Assembly: GCA_028293425.1 (NCBI GenBank)
Contig: JAQGOV010000111.1
Coordinates: 1 to 45,616, forward strand
Direction of reading: 5' to 3'
DNA: 45,616 bases
DNA from: Verrucomicrobiales bacterium
GTDB lineage: Bacteria > Verrucomicrobiota > Verrucomicrobiia > Limisphaerales > JAQGOV01
The stretch's first letter is position 1. Every line of letters starts with the position of its first letter. The notes beneath the pieces are model-generated. The model saw only the letters and a list, made by a program, of their open reading frames with translations. It did no database searches and had not been told where the DNA came from. Both the position numbers and the translations under genes were made by a program. This document shows positions 33,980 to 41,627 of this stretch, piece after piece.

Positions 33980-35548
33980 TCAAGGCTGGGGACGTTTCTT
34001 TCGCGGGGCGTGACCATTCCCGAGGAAACGATTTACCGCGTTCAAATAAGCGCGTGCGCTGGCTTCAATCACATCTGTGCTCGTCCCTTTGCCTGTCACC
34101 AATTCGCCGTCCCCAAAGTTGGCTTTAATCGTGACTTCACCCAAAGCATCCTTACCTTCAGAAACAGCGCGGAGAGCATAATCCATCAGCTTGCCCCGCG
34201 TCTCAGTGATGCGATCGATCGCTTTCAAAGCTGCATCCACGGGGCCATCCCCAATGCTGGCATCCGTGATGGGCTCAGCGTCTTTCACCGCGGTTCTCCT
34301 GAGCCGAACTGTCGCGGTCGGAATGGATTGGCTGCCGCTAGTGACGCTGAGGTAATCAAGCGACCAGACTTCGGGCACCTCGGTAATTTGACCCTCAACG
34401 AGCGCGGTCAAGTCGTCGTCATACACGAATTTCTTCTTGTCACCGATTTCTTTGAATCGTGCGAAGATACCCTGCACCTCCTGTTCGTTCATTTTGAAGC
34501 CGAGGTGCTTTAAACGGACGCTCAAAGCAGCGCGTCCGCTGTGCTTGGTCAAAGGCAACTCGGTTTGGAGCCAGCCCACTTCCCGTGGATCCATGATCTC
34601 GTAGGTTTCGCGCTTCTTGAGGATGCCGTCCTGGTGAATGCCGCTCGAATGAGCAAAAGCGTTCTCGCCCACAATGGCCTTGCTCCGCTGCACCACGAGG
34701 CCGCTCATGCGGGAAACCAGCCGTGAGGATTTTACAATTTCGCGCGTATCGACTCCGATGCTCATACCTTGGAAAAAATCGGGCCGAGTCTTGATAGCCA
34801 TGGAGATTTCCTCGAGCGCGGCGTTCCCGGCACGCTCGCCAATGCCATTAACGGTGCATTCCACTTGGCGGGCACCATTGCGAACGGCCGATAGGGAGTT
34901 CGCTACCGCAAGCCCAAGGTCATTGTGGCAATGGACGCTGATGATCGCTTTGCCATTTTGGAATTCAGGCACTGATTCGTAAAGATGCTTGATGAGAGCG
35001 CCGTATTGATCCGGAACGGCCCAGCCGACAGTGTCCGGGACGTTTACAGTGGTTGCACCCGCGGCCACAACCGCTTTGCAGACTTCCACGAGGAAATCCG
35101 GTTCCGTGCGCGAGCCATCCTCAGGCGAAAACTCTACATCGTTCACGAAAGACTTCGCGCGTTTAACCCCATCGACTGCGAGGCGGATGATCTCGTGTTG
35201 GGCCTTGCCAAGCTTGAACTCACGGTGAATCTTGGACGTGGCGAGGAAAACGTGGATGCGTCCGCGCTTTCCCGCGGGCTTCAGCGCATTTCCTGCCGCG
35301 TCAATATCCTTTCCCACGCACCGGGCGAGACCGCAAATGACAGGACCCTTGATCTCACGGGCAATGGTCTGGACCGACTCGAAATCGCCGTCGCTAATGA
35401 CAGGGAAGCCAGCCTCAATGATGTCGACCTTCAACCGGGCAAGTTGGCGGGCCACTTCCAGCTTTTCGCGCAAGTTCATGGAAGCACCAGGACATTGTTC
35501 GCCATCGCGAAGCGTTGTGTCGAAGATGAGGATACGATTATCTTTCAT
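33980..35548 (-). CDS. leuA: 2-isopropylmalate synthase
   Basis: 522 residues, the full-length bacterial LeuA type. The catalytic domain has the metal/substrate motif [29 protein letters not shown], and the [17 protein letters not shown] zinc-ligand signature with [11 protein letters not shown]. The subdomain HSGIHQDG and the C-terminal LeuA_dimer/regulatory domain (about 380-505, with the Leu feedback site) are present. It makes 2-isopropylmalate from acetyl-CoA and 2-ketoisovalerate in leucine synthesis. The 5' region contains a leader peptide rich in Leu codons and a terminator, so expression is likely controlled by attenuation. No ribosome site is obvious before ATG 35548. leuB/leuCD are not adjacent. 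Confidence 0.96.
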   Translation of the reverse strand: MKDNRILIFDTTLRDGEQCPGASMNLREKLEVARQLARLKVDIIEAGFPVISDGDFESVQTIAREIKGPVICGLARCVGKDIDAAGNALKPAGKRGRIHVFLATSKIHREFKLGKAQHEIIRLAVDGVKRAKSFVNDVEFSPEDGSRTEPDFLVEVCKAVVAAGATTVNVPDTVGWAVPDQYGALIKHLYESVPEFQNGKAIISVHCHNDLGLAVANSLSAVRNGARQVECTVNGIGERAGNAALEEISMAIKTRPDFFQGMSIGVDTREIVKSSRLVSRMSGLVVQRSKAIVGENAFAHSSGIHQDGILKKRETYEIMDPREVGWLQTELPLTKHSGRAALSVRLKHLGFKMNEQEVQGIFARFKEIGDKKKFVYDDDLTALVEGQITEVPEVWSLDYLSVTSGSQSIPTATVRLRRTAVKDAEPITDASIGDGPVDAALKAIDRITETRGKLMDYALRAVSEGKDALGEVTIKANFGDGELVTGKGTSTDVIEASARAYLNAVNRFLGNGHAPRKKRPQP

Positions 35549-35594
35549 ATATATGTTTTGTTATGGCGGTGCGGCCTCAGCATTACAAAAGCAA

Positions 35595-35626
35595 AAACCC
35601 CACCGCCGGTTCAGGCAGTGGGGTTT
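35595..35626 (-). terminator. Attenuator terminator in the leuA leader
   Basis: On the minus strand AAACCCCACTGCC pairs with GGCGGTGGGGTTT (13 bp with one G-U, 6-nt loop) and runs into TTTTTGCTTTTG, a textbook intrinsic terminator 46 nt before the leuA ATG. The 5' arm CCCCACTGCC can instead pair with GGCGGTTGGG at 35652-35661 (9 of 10 positions), a candidate antiterminator that overlaps the end of the leader peptide. Confidence 0.8.
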
Positions 35627-35645
35627 GGAAACTCGTCTTAACGCG

Positions 35646-35720
35646 TCAACACCCAACCGCCGCTGTGCACAGCAGCAGCGCGCTCAGACCGAGCAGTCGA
35701 GTGTTAATATTCCAAATCAC
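35646..35720 (-). CDS. Candidate leucine leader peptide, 24 aa
   Basis: A 24-codon frame from GTG 35720 to TGA, too short for the ORF track. Six codons are Leu (codons 9, 10, 12, 15, 16, 17; the run CTG CTG CTG near the middle), giving RLLGLSALLLC. The stop lies 20 nt before the terminator hairpin and the last Leu codon lies 8 nt before the candidate antiterminator arm, as ribosome-stalling attenuation requires. No ribosome site is visible, but the predicted transcription start is so close to the GTG that a leaderless message is likely. An alternative reading is a truncated lipoprotein signal. Confidence 0.6.
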   Translation of the reverse strand: MIWNINTRLLGLSALLLCTAAVGC

Positions 35721-35727
35721 GGTTCAA

Positions 35728-35755
35728 AACATAGCACAGCGCATGCCCCGGTCAA
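35728..35755 (-). promoter_or_regulatory. Sigma-70-like promoter of the leu leader
   Basis: On the minus strand TTGACC (-35, 5/6) and TATGTT (-10, 4/6, with an extended TGC just before it) are 16 nt apart. Seven nucleotides separate the -10 from the leader GTG, so transcription would start at or next to the leader-peptide start codon. It lies just downstream of the glcD stop. Confidence 0.55.
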
Positions 35756-35797
35756 TGGAATTCTTCAATTTCCTAAGCTTTTGAGGCTCTTTTGCTT

Positions 35798-37183
35798 CTA
35801 GTCGAACATCTTGCCCGGGTTCAGAATTCCTTTTGGGTCGAGTGCGCGTCGCAGTTCGCGCATCACCCGCATCTGGGCGGCACCAGCAAATTTTGGGAGG
35901 ATCTCCTTTTTGGCAATACCCACCCCATGCTCGCCTGTCACCGTTCCGCCGAGCCGGATCGCTTCCTCGAGAATCTCACGAAATGCCTCATGCACTCGTT
36001 GCATTTCCTCCTTGTTCCGTTCGTCGGTCAGGAAGGTGGGATGTAGATTGCCATCCCCCATATGGCCGAAGGTTCCCACACGCAGCTTGTATTTTTTCGC
36101 CACCGCTTCGACATAACGAACCATGCGCGCCAGTTCGCTGCGAGGCACCGTGGCATCCTCCAGGATTGTTGTGGGAGCGAGTCGAGCCAGGGCGGAGAAA
36201 GCAGAGCGTCGTGCGTTGGCCAGTTGAGTCGCTTCGGCCTCATCCTTGGCAACACGCACTTCCATACAACCTTTTTCACGGCAGATCTTTTCCATTTGCG
36301 CCGCTTCATCCGCCACGGCTGCTGGATGCCCATCTGTTTCGATCAGGAGCAAAGCTTCGCAGTTTAGAGGCAAGCCGATTTTCGCGTAATCCTCCACGCA
36401 ATGAATCGTGGTGCGATCCAAAAACTCAAGCGTGCAGGGGATGATCTGCGCTGCGATAATGGCAGAGACAGCATCGGCTGCATGATCCATCTGGGCGAAG
36501 GTTGCCACCATGGTTTTCTTTGCAGCCGGTTTGGGAATGATTCTGAGCAACACTTTGGTAATCACCCCCAGGGTGCCTTCAGAGCCCACGAATAAATCCT
36601 TGATGGAATAACCGGCCACATCCTTCACGCATTTATTCCCGGTCCAGAGAATTTCTCCATCGGGCAACACAATTTCCAAACCCATCACGTAGTTGCGGGT
36701 GATGCCGTATTTCAGCCCCCGCAACCCGCCTGAATTCTCCGCCACGTTCCCGCCAATCGTGGAAATTTTCATCGAGCCCGGGTCCGGTGGATAGAAAAGG
36801 CCCACAGCAGCCGCGGCGTCCGCGACAGCCAGGGTAGTCACGCCCGGTTCCACGAGCATGGTGAGATTGGCTCGATCCACCTCTAGGATGCGGTTCATCT
36901 GAACGGTGCAGAGGACAATGCAGGAACTCACCGGCAGGCTGCCGCCGCTCAGGCCTGTCCCTGAACCCCGGGTGACCACGGGCACGCCGTGCTCGTTGGC
37001 CAACAGCAACACCCCTCGAATCTGTTCCGTGCTCGTGGCGAATACCACGCAGCCTGGCATCGCTTGAAGTGCGGCTGTTCCATCGAAGGAATAGGGGATA
37101 AGGTCCTCAGGCTGCGTCAGAACGTTTCTGTGACCAAGCAAACGTTTCAGGCTATCGAGCACACTTTGCGACAAATGAGTCAT
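35798..37183 (-). CDS. glcD: Glycolate/D-lactate oxidase FAD subunit (GlcD)
   Basis: 461 residues, typical for GlcD. The PCMH-type FAD-binding domain shows VVTRGSGTGLSGGSLP, VEPGVTT, GLFYPPDPGSMKISTIGGNVAENSGGLRGLKYG and DLFVGSEGTLGVITKVLLRI. The C-terminal FAD-oxidase domain includes GHMGDGNLHPTFL and VTGEHGVGIAKK. It oxidises a 2-hydroxy acid (glycolate or D-lactate) and feeds electrons to the membrane, normally with GlcE and GlcF, which are not nearby. Substrate cannot be chosen between glycolate and D-lactate. Same strand as leuA, but the leu promoter after its stop suggests separate control. Confidence 0.9.
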   Translation of the reverse strand: MTHLSQSVLDSLKRLLGHRNVLTQPEDLIPYSFDGTAALQAMPGCVVFATSTEQIRGVLLLANEHGVPVVTRGSGTGLSGGSLPVSSCIVLCTVQMNRILEVDRANLTMLVEPGVTTLAVADAAAAVGLFYPPDPGSMKISTIGGNVAENSGGLRGLKYGITRNYVMGLEIVLPDGEILWTGNKCVKDVAGYSIKDLFVGSEGTLGVITKVLLRIIPKPAAKKTMVATFAQMDHAADAVSAIIAAQIIPCTLEFLDRTTIHCVEDYAKIGLPLNCEALLLIETDGHPAAVADEAAQMEKICREKGCMEVRVAKDEAEATQLANARRSAFSALARLAPTTILEDATVPRSELARMVRYVEAVAKKYKLRVGTFGHMGDGNLHPTFLTDERNKEEMQRVHEAFREILEEAIRLGGTVTGEHGVGIAKKEILPKFAGAAQMRVMRELRRALDPKGILNPGKMFD

Positions 37184-37639
37184 GCGTCTTCCAGCATGGG
37201 AAAGGAATGGCGGGGGTTCAAGAGCGGAGAGGGGAAAGTGCGTTTATCGGGAATGGGCGGAAAGGAGCAGCCTGCAGTTGTTTGGGCTCGGATTCCGCTT
37301 ATGGCGCAGGATTTCGGTGCGACTCATGCGCCATGCCGATGGCTCCCCAGGACAAATTTGGGTCAAGTAACCGCAATGATAGGGAGGTGAAAACCTGAGC
37401 ACCTGTTGGGGATTCTGATGAAGGGGAGGGATTTCAAGGCAAGGGTTGTCATAGAAAGCTCAGTTTCACCTTCCAAAAATTGCGCGAGTTTGCCAAAGGC
37501 TTAGATTGATTGGGAGACGAGAACTCGCACGGGCTCCATTGGAATCCAGAGGGTGCAAATCGGAGACACTGAACAATTGGATCCGGAAACCTAGGATTCG
37601 GTCGGGCCAGCAGGGTGTCTTCCTAGAAAGGACAATATT
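37184..37639 (+). other. Divergent intergenic region between glcD and the rhodanese gene
   Basis: About 455 nt without a convincing gene. The short frames here (for example 37182-37370) are Gly/Arg-rich and show no family features. It must contain promoters for glcD and the rhodanese gene. A small dyad AGGTG/CACCT lies near 37385-37404. I see no clear -10/-35 pair. Confidence 0.4.
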
Positions 37640-38065
37640 ATGAACTCCGAATTGAAGAAAAACGACCCCGAAAAAGCTCGGCAATTCTTTGCTGACAAAA
37701 TGGCCTTCACCACCGGCCCGGTGGAACTGGCTCGAACCATTAAACAAGGCGGGAAGGTGACTGTGATTGACGTACGTGAAACCGAGGATTACCGGAAAGG
37801 CCATGTGCCTGGATCCATAAACCTGCCACATGAGCAATGGGACACGTTGAAAGGCTTGAACAAGGATGATTTGAACGTTCTCTACTGCTACTCCGAAGTC
37901 TGCCACCTGGCGGCGCATGCCGCCGTTCAATTTGCCAGCCAAGGCTACTCAGTCATGGAAATGGATGGAGGTTTCGACGCATGGAAGGCACATGATTTGG
38001 AAATTGAGAGTGAAATTTCAGGGTCGAAAGGGGCGTGGAAAAGGCGCGAGGCGGTTGCAGCGTAG
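37640..38065 (+). CDS. Rhodanese-domain protein
   Basis: 141 residues from ATG 37640, with AAAGGA 7 nt upstream. One rhodanese domain (about 25-125): VTVIDVRETEDYRKGHVPGSINLPHEQW, then the active-site loop LYCYSEVCHLAAHAA with two cysteines (CYSEVC) where a single catalytic Cys is usual, and VMEMDGGFDAWK. It probably carries sulfur as a persulfide in the cytoplasm or relays it to another enzyme. The N-terminal 20 residues (ARQFFADKMAFTT) resemble proteins where rhodanese follows a short helical lead. No sulfur genes are adjacent. Confidence 0.88.
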   Translation: MNSELKKNDPEKARQFFADKMAFTTGPVELARTIKQGGKVTVIDVRETEDYRKGHVPGSINLPHEQWDTLKGLNKDDLNVLYCYSEVCHLAAHAAVQFASQGYSVMEMDGGFDAWKAHDLEIESEISGSKGAWKRREAVAA

Positions 38066-38129
38066 GAGAGCAGAGAGCTATCAAGCGCCGAACCGGAAAA
38101 GGAAGTAAAAATAGTTACATGAAGGTTTT

Positions 38130-38567
38130 ATGAGACTAACAAGCCAAGCATTCGAGAGCAATGGAACGATTCCAGACAAATACACTCAATACGGGGACAA
38201 TAAAATACCACCGCTGCATTTCGAGGAAATACCGGAGAGAGCACGCAGCCTCGCGTTGATTGTGGAGGATCCGGATGCACCGAATGGAACGTTCACCCAT
38301 TGGGTGCTTTTCAACATGGACCCGAAAATCCGGGATGTTCGGGAAAATTGCGTGCCGGTAATGGCAACGCAGGGTCGCAATGATTTTGGGGAGATAGAAT
38401 ATAATGGCCCCAAACCTCCCTCCGGCGAACACCGTTACCTGTTCCGAGCGGTGGCACTCGACACCGTTTTACCGCTGTCGCGCGGAGCCAAGCCCACTGA
38501 ATTGAAGAGAGAAATGGCAGACCATGTCCTGGATGAAGCGATTCTGATGGGCAAGTACGCTCATTGA
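38130..38567 (+). CDS. YbhB/YbcL-family (PEBP/Raf kinase inhibitor-like) protein
   Basis: 145 residues from ATG 38130, with GAAGG 5 nt upstream. PEBP motifs: LALIVEDPDAPNGTFTHWVLFNM (the DPDAP ligand-site signature) and YNGPKPPSGEHRYLFRAVALD (the GPxPPxGxHRY signature). Bacterial members bind phosphate- or phospholipid-like groups and have been linked to inhibition of host or self proteases and kinases, but the role is generally unknown. It is 64 nt after the rhodanese gene and may share its transcript. Its length matches the cytoplasmic YbhB type without signal peptide. Confidence 0.92.
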   Translation: MRLTSQAFESNGTIPDKYTQYGDNKIPPLHFEEIPERARSLALIVEDPDAPNGTFTHWVLFNMDPKIRDVRENCVPVMATQGRNDFGEIEYNGPKPPSGEHRYLFRAVALDTVLPLSRGAKPTELKREMADHVLDEAILMGKYAH

Positions 38568-38578
38568 GCAGTATTCTC

Positions 38579-38620
38579 TTTCACTCCGGCCCTGGATAAT
38601 CCCAGCGGCGCGGAGTGAAA
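38579..38620 (+). terminator. Hairpin after the PEBP gene
   Basis: TTTCACTCCG and CGGAGTGAAA form a 10-bp stem around a 22-nt loop that contains a further small stem. It begins 11 nt after the PEBP stop. There is no T-run on the + strand, so termination would not be canonical. Confidence 0.4.
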
Positions 38621-38759
38621 CGGGTTACACGTGCCGCAGCAGCTCACCTGCATTCAGCCTTCGTTATTCATTCCAGCATCGGAAGGTATTCGCCTCCTTC
38701 TGTTGAAGAATCCCGGGCTCTTCTTCGTCTGAGTCCCCGAACCCTCAACGAAATGGATT

Positions 38760-40043
38760 ATGAAAACCTTTCCAGTTTCCCGCCGTACCTTTGTGAAAAC
38801 CTCCGCCCTTGTGGCGGGCGGAGTAGCCGTGGGGGCGGTCACCCCCGTGCGGGCTCTGAGCGCGAATGACCGGATTCGCATCGGAATCATTGGTGTCGGG
38901 GGAATGGGCTCCAACCACCTGAACAGCCTGATCAACAAGTCGGACGCGGAGAACATCCAGGTGGTTGCGGTCAGCGATGTGTATCAGCGTCGGCTGAGTC
39001 ATGCCCAAGCCACCTGCAAAGGGGATGGGTATCGGGATTATCGGCGGTTGTTGGACCGGAAGGACATTGATGCCGTCCTCATTGCCACGCCCGATCATTG
39101 GCATGGCAAGATCAGCATTGATGCCATGCAAGCGGGCAAGCACGTCTACTGCGAGAAGCCGATGACTCATACCGTCCAGCAGGCAATCGAGGTCCGGGAC
39201 GCAGTTAAACGTTACAAAAAGGTCTTCCAGGTGGGGCCGAATGCAACCGCTAGCGACAGCTACTGGAAGGCGCGCACGGCCATCGCAGAAGGACGGATTG
39301 GAAAAGTGACCTGGGCCCATGGGAGCTACAACCGAAATGCGCGCACCTGCCTTTTCAATGAGCACCAGAAGATTGATCCGACCGCGGGCCCAGGAAAAGG
39401 CGGGGACGATTTTATCGATTGGGACATGTGGCTTGGTCATAAATGGGAACTCGCGCCGAAGATTGCCTGGAATCCGGAACACTTTTTCCGCTTTCGAAAA
39501 TATTTCCCGTACAACGGTGGTGTTGCCACCGACTTGCTTTATCACAAGCTGGCTCCCTTGCTCATTGCCATCGCCGGTCCAAACGGCGAGTACCCGAAGC
39601 GGGTGAATGCGAATGGGGGACTTTATATCGAGAAGGATGGCCGGGAAATCCCGGATGTGTTCATGATGACGGTAGATTATCCGAGCGAGTGGTCGTTGTT
39701 TCTGGTCAGCACGCTTACCAATGACGCGGGCATTCCGGACAGAATTTATGGCAAACACGGGACCATGGAACTTGGCCATGAGCCGAGTCTCAAGTGGAAC
39801 GGTGATTTCAAGGAGGAGTTCAAGGCAAAGAATGGCGGAAAGGAAGAACTCAAACTTTCCGTGGAACCGCGGCGCGACTTGGAGAACAACTGGATTGATG
39901 TGATGCGAGACAAAGGAACCCTGCAGTGCAATGAGGATCTCGGCTGCGCCACCATGGTCGCGATCAAGATGGCTGTGGAAAGCTATCGGCAGAGCAAAAC
40001 CATGCTGTGGGACGCCAAAAAGCAAAGGGCGGTGGTAGCGTGA
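38760..40043 (+). CDS. Tat-exported Gfo/Idh/MocA family oxidoreductase
   Basis: 427 residues. The N-terminus KTFPVSRRTFVKTSALVAGG has a twin-arginine motif (SRRTFVK) and hydrophobic core, so the folded protein with its bound cofactor should be exported. The NAD(P)-binding Rossmann fold begins IRIGIIGVGGMGSNHL. The signature DAVLIATPDHWHGKISIDAMQAGKHVYCEKPM holds the catalytic EKP motif. The substrate domain continues to the end with GGVATDLLYHKLAPL. It probably oxidises a sugar or glycoside at C3. Its stop overlaps the GTG start of the double DUF1080 gene, tying it to 3-keto-glycoside cleavage. The nearest alternative is an inositol or glucose-fructose oxidoreductase. Confidence 0.9.
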   Translation: MKTFPVSRRTFVKTSALVAGGVAVGAVTPVRALSANDRIRIGIIGVGGMGSNHLNSLINKSDAENIQVVAVSDVYQRRLSHAQATCKGDGYRDYRRLLDRKDIDAVLIATPDHWHGKISIDAMQAGKHVYCEKPMTHTVQQAIEVRDAVKRYKKVFQVGPNATASDSYWKARTAIAEGRIGKVTWAHGSYNRNARTCLFNEHQKIDPTAGPGKGGDDFIDWDMWLGHKWELAPKIAWNPEHFFRFRKYFPYNGGVATDLLYHKLAPLLIAIAGPNGEYPKRVNANGGLYIEKDGREIPDVFMMTVDYPSEWSLFLVSTLTNDAGIPDRIYGKHGTMELGHEPSLKWNGDFKEEFKAKNGGKEELKLSVEPRRDLENNWIDVMRDKGTLQCNEDLGCATMVAIKMAVESYRQSKTMLWDAKKQRAVVA

Positions 40044-41401
40044 AGTCCATAGGTTTGTGCCTGATGCTCACCAGCTTGCTCGCTAGGGGTCAAACGGTCG
40101 AGAGTGGGTGGAACCCGGTTTTCGACGGTAAAACCTTGAATGGGTGGCACGTCAGCGGGAAGACGGGGCACAGCGGGCCGAGCAAGCATCAATCGGGCGG
40201 GCGATGGGTTGTGGAGGATGGGGCCATCATCGGGTCACAAGACATTCCAGGCAACGGGGGCATTGTCATTACCGACCAACAGTTCGGCGATTTTGAGGTA
40301 GCCCTGGAGATGAACAATGACTTCGGGCCGGACAGCGGCCTTTTTCTCCGGAGCACCGAGGATGGCAAGGCATGGCAGGCCATGATCGATTATCACGTCA
40401 ATGGCAATTTGATGGGCGTTTATGGCGAAGGTCTCGGCGGAAAACCTAATGTGCTGAGCTTTAAATTTCTCGATTCAGTGGAACGGATCCAGGAAATTAC
40501 CTCACCCGCGCCTCCCTCGCTGCCAGTCCTGCCGGAAGCCTGGCCGAAGTTTTGGCGGCATGGACAATGGAACGAACTGCGGGCTCGGATCGTGGGCAAC
40601 CCGCCTCACATCACGACCTGGATCAATGGTGTACGATTTTGTGATTGGCAGGAAACCGAGCGGCGGCATCCTGACCAGGGGGGCATCGCCTTGCAGGTGC
40701 ACGGGGGCGGGGACTTCACCAAACAGTTTGTGCGCTATCGGAATATCCGAGTCAAAAAAGTGCCGCAGGCTGCCGAGAACACGTTGACCGAGCAGGAACG
40801 AAAGGATGGCTGGGTCCTGCTTTTTGATGGTAAAACCCTGGCGGGCTGGATGAACAGCGACCGCTCCGTTCCGCGAACACCGGTGGAGGAAGCCGCCATC
40901 AACCCTCACCGTGCGGGGCATTATATGATGGTTTACACCCAACAATGGGAGAACTTTGTCCTAGTCGCAGACTTCAAAATCTCTCCTCACTGCAACAGTG
41001 GCATTTTTGTTCATACCAGTTCCCTGACGCCGAGGCCCAGCCGCGACGTCGGCTTCAACGGGATTGAGATTGCGATCGATGACACCCAGACCGCCGGCTT
41101 CGTGGACACGGGTGCCGTCTATGACTTGTCCAAGCCCACGCGCAATGCGATGCGCCCGGTTGGCGAATGGAACCATATTGAGATTACCTGCCACTACGGG
41201 CTAATTGATGTTGTCCTAAACGGCGAAAAGGTTAATTCGGTGGACCTTTCGAAGTTTACTCAGCCGAACAAGCGGCCCGACGGCAGCACGCATAAGTTCG
41301 ACATAACTTATCGCGACCATCCCCGATTGGGCTTTATTGGACTTCAGGACCATGGCAGTCCGTGCTGGTACAAAAACATTAAGCTGAAGCCGTTAAGGTG
41401 A
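40040..41401 (+). CDS. Secreted protein with two DUF1080 domains
   Basis: 453 residues from GTG 40040, overlapping the oxidoreductase stop (GTGA), so coupled translation is likely; the track ATG at 40007 is in the preceding gene. A signal peptide (MKSIGLCLMLTSLLARGQT) leads to two DUF1080 jelly-roll domains. The first (about 25-245) reads WNPVFDGKTLNGWHVSG, RWVVEDGAIIGSQ, PDSGLFLRST, ITTWINGVRFCDW. The second (about 255-450) reads WVLLFDGKTLAGWMNSD, FVLVADFKISPHCNSGIFVH, IDVVLNGEKVNSVDLS, LGFIGLQDHGSPCWYKNIKL. It likely cleaves 3-keto-glycosides generated by its neighbour. The two domains are divergent, so one may bind and one catalyse. Confidence 0.88.
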   Translation: MKSIGLCLMLTSLLARGQTVESGWNPVFDGKTLNGWHVSGKTGHSGPSKHQSGGRWVVEDGAIIGSQDIPGNGGIVITDQQFGDFEVALEMNNDFGPDSGLFLRSTEDGKAWQAMIDYHVNGNLMGVYGEGLGGKPNVLSFKFLDSVERIQEITSPAPPSLPVLPEAWPKFWRHGQWNELRARIVGNPPHITTWINGVRFCDWQETERRHPDQGGIALQVHGGGDFTKQFVRYRNIRVKKVPQAAENTLTEQERKDGWVLLFDGKTLAGWMNSDRSVPRTPVEEAAINPHRAGHYMMVYTQQWENFVLVADFKISPHCNSGIFVHTSSLTPRPSRDVGFNGIEIAIDDTQTAGFVDTGAVYDLSKPTRNAMRPVGEWNHIEITCHYGLIDVVLNGEKVNSVDLSKFTQPNKRPDGSTHKFDITYRDHPRLGFIGLQDHGSPCWYKNIKLKPLR

Positions 41402-41627
41402 CGGGTAGTTTTGGGTTCGAGGTCACGGGCGAACCATCGTCAGTTTAAGATTACTGACCATTTAGCACTGCTACGGCCGGTACTACTGCACCCGGGCAAT
41501 ACAGCTTGATCGGCTGATACTTTCGCGAGGCAGCCTCGTTACTTCGGCTGCTAAGGTGGACAGATGGCGTTACTCAGGGTTTCAATTCCGCTGGCTATTA
41601 GCAGGGCTCAAGGTTAGTGTCACCAGA

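Noticed and set aside
35646-35720. Leu-rich frame as a truncated lipoprotein signal peptide
   Set aside because: It ends in Cys-stop, but the order Leu codons, antiterminator, terminator and leuA is better explained by attenuation; kept as an alternative only.
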